Below are positions 5,095 through 5,836 of a DNA stretch of 5,836 nucleotides, piece after piece. The translations under genes and the position numbers were made by a program. Source of the DNA: an uncultured beta proteobacterium (lineage in GTDB: Bacteria > Pseudomonadota > Gammaproteobacteria > Burkholderiales > Burkholderiaceae); assembly GCA_903827075.1 (NCBI GenBank), contig CAIKGX010000257.1, forward strand, positions 1 through 5,836, given 5' to 3'. The stretch's first letter is position 1; each line of letters opens with the position of its first letter. Under the pieces are notes generated by a model. The model saw only the letters and a program-made list of their open reading frames with translations. It had not been told where the DNA came from and made no database searches.

Positions 5095-5836
5095 TCAATT
5101 ATTCTGGGTTGCAGCAACAAAATCATCGAGCTTTTGACGGGCCGCACCCGATGCAATAGCTGCTTGAGCCATCTGAATGCCGCTAGCGATGTCGGCCGCA
5201 ACATCGGCAACATACAAAACAGCGCCCGCGTTTAGGCAAACAATATCACTGGCTGGACCAGGTTTTTTGTTCAGCACATCCAAAACGATGGCTTTGGATT
5301 CTTCTGCATTGGCTACTTTGAAGCTATTACTAGGTGCGGTACTTAGACCGAAGTCTTGAGGGTGAATTTCATATTCGCGAACGGCACCATCTTTTAATTC
5401 ACCGACAAGAGTGGGGCCTTCAAGAGAAATCTCATCGAGACCATCGCGTCCATAGACCACGAGTGCATGATCCATGCCCATGGCCTGCAATACCCTTGCT
5501 TGTATGCCAACGAGATCTGCATGAAACACGCCCATCAGAATTCGCTTGGCATCTGCTGGATTTGTTAGGGGGCCAAGAATATTGAAAATAGTTCGCACGC
5601 CTAAATCTTTTCGAATAGGAGCTACATTTTTCATGGCAGGGTGATGGTTTGGGGCAAACATAAAGCCTGCGCCTACTGTAGCAATACAGTGCGCTACTTG
5701 TTCTGGTGAAAGATTGAGCTTAACGCCTAGGGCTTCCAAAATATCAGCACTACCGGATTTGCTACTCACACTGCGATTGCCGTGCTTAGCAATCTTTGCG
5801 CCGGCCGCTGCGGCGACAAACATGGCCGCAGTAGAG
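5095..5836 (-). CDS. trpD: Anthranilate phosphoribosyltransferase, 5' end beyond right edge
   Basis: Transfers the phosphoribosyl group of PRPP to anthranilate, the second step of tryptophan synthesis. The last 246 codons plus the TGA (5095-5097) are present. The frame stays open through the ATG at 5821-5823 to the edge, where it reads STAAM, so that ATG is internal and not the start. The family is about 340 residues long, so roughly 95 are missing, including the glycine-rich GTGGD PRPP loop. Visible in the fragment: AKHGNRS (16-22) and GSAD (28-31) of the PRPP/metal site, HHPAMKNVAPIRKDLGVRT (64-82) of the anthranilate site, FNILGPLTNP (84-93) and GRDGLDEIS (129-137). There is no sign of fusion to TrpG at this end. 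It is followed after 8 nt by trpC in the same direction, so the two form part of a trp operon whose promoter lies outside the window. Confidence 0.97.
   Translation of the reverse strand, partial: STAAMFVAAAAGAKIAKHGNRSVSSKSGSADILEALGVKLNLSPEQVAHCIATVGAGFMFAPNHHPAMKNVAPIRKDLGVRTIFNILGPLTNPADAKRILMGVFHADLVGIQARVLQAMGMDHALVVYGRDGLDEISLEGPTLVGELKDGAVREYEIHPQDFGLSTAPSNSFKVANAEESKAIVLDVLNKKPGPASDIVCLNAGAVLYVADVAADIASGIQMAQAAIASGAARQKLDDFVAATQNN

Noticed and set aside
5821..5823. ATG as the start of trpD
   Set aside because: The frame continues upstream to the window edge with residues that match the family (STAA before MFVAAAAG), and the PRPP-binding N-terminal part would be missing, so this ATG is internal.
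1..5836. Mobile element, CRISPR array, tRNA/rRNA or defence system
   Set aside because: No direct repeat array, terminal inverted repeats, transposase or integrase motif, or RNA gene pattern was seen on reading both strands; the gene content is housekeeping apart from the pair at 3276-4275.

Overview
The window reads as an ordinary stretch of chromosome from a betaproteobacterium of the order Burkholderiales. The proteins and the order UbiH-like hydroxylase / DsbC / M61 peptidase, divergent from ychF, suggest a Polynucleobacter-like freshwater bacterium with short intergenic gaps. This assignment rests on remembered protein families and gene order, not on a database search. I see no rRNA, tRNA, insertion sequence, integrase, CRISPR array or prophage gene.

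Layout. (1) Positions 1-2052, minus strand: a tight cluster read from right to left. It holds a UbiH/UbiF/VisC-type FAD monooxygenase (ubiquinone ring hydroxylation), then DsbC (periplasmic disulfide isomerase) overlapping its end by 8 nt, then the first 22 codons of an M61-type peptidase running off the left edge. (2) Positions 2053-2092: a 40-bp divergent control region. (3) Positions 2093-3187, plus strand: ychF, a complete P-loop ATPase of the Obg/TRAFAC class, closed by a strong hairpin at 3205-3238 that can work on both strands. (4) Positions 3276-4275: a divergent pair not tied to the housekeeping genes around it. One gene is a small MarR-like winged-helix regulator (minus). The other is a roughly 193-residue multi-pass membrane protein with MASE1-like sequence features and no output domain (plus). 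A 67-bp gap with a perfect 10-bp palindrome separates them. (5) Positions 4283-5836, minus strand: trpC (indole-3-glycerol phosphate synthase) and, upstream of it, most of trpD (anthranilate phosphoribosyltransferase, 5' end beyond the right edge). They carry out successive parts of tryptophan synthesis and are 8 nt apart.

Most of the window is well-understood core metabolism and cell-envelope upkeep. The least explained part is the regulator/membrane-protein pair at 3276-4275, which I propose as a candidate one-gene-one-regulator unit. The second point of interest is that the ychF/ubiH divergent region is short enough, with -10-like boxes placed so, that both transcripts might be leaderless. 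Both ideas are inferences and are labelled as such.
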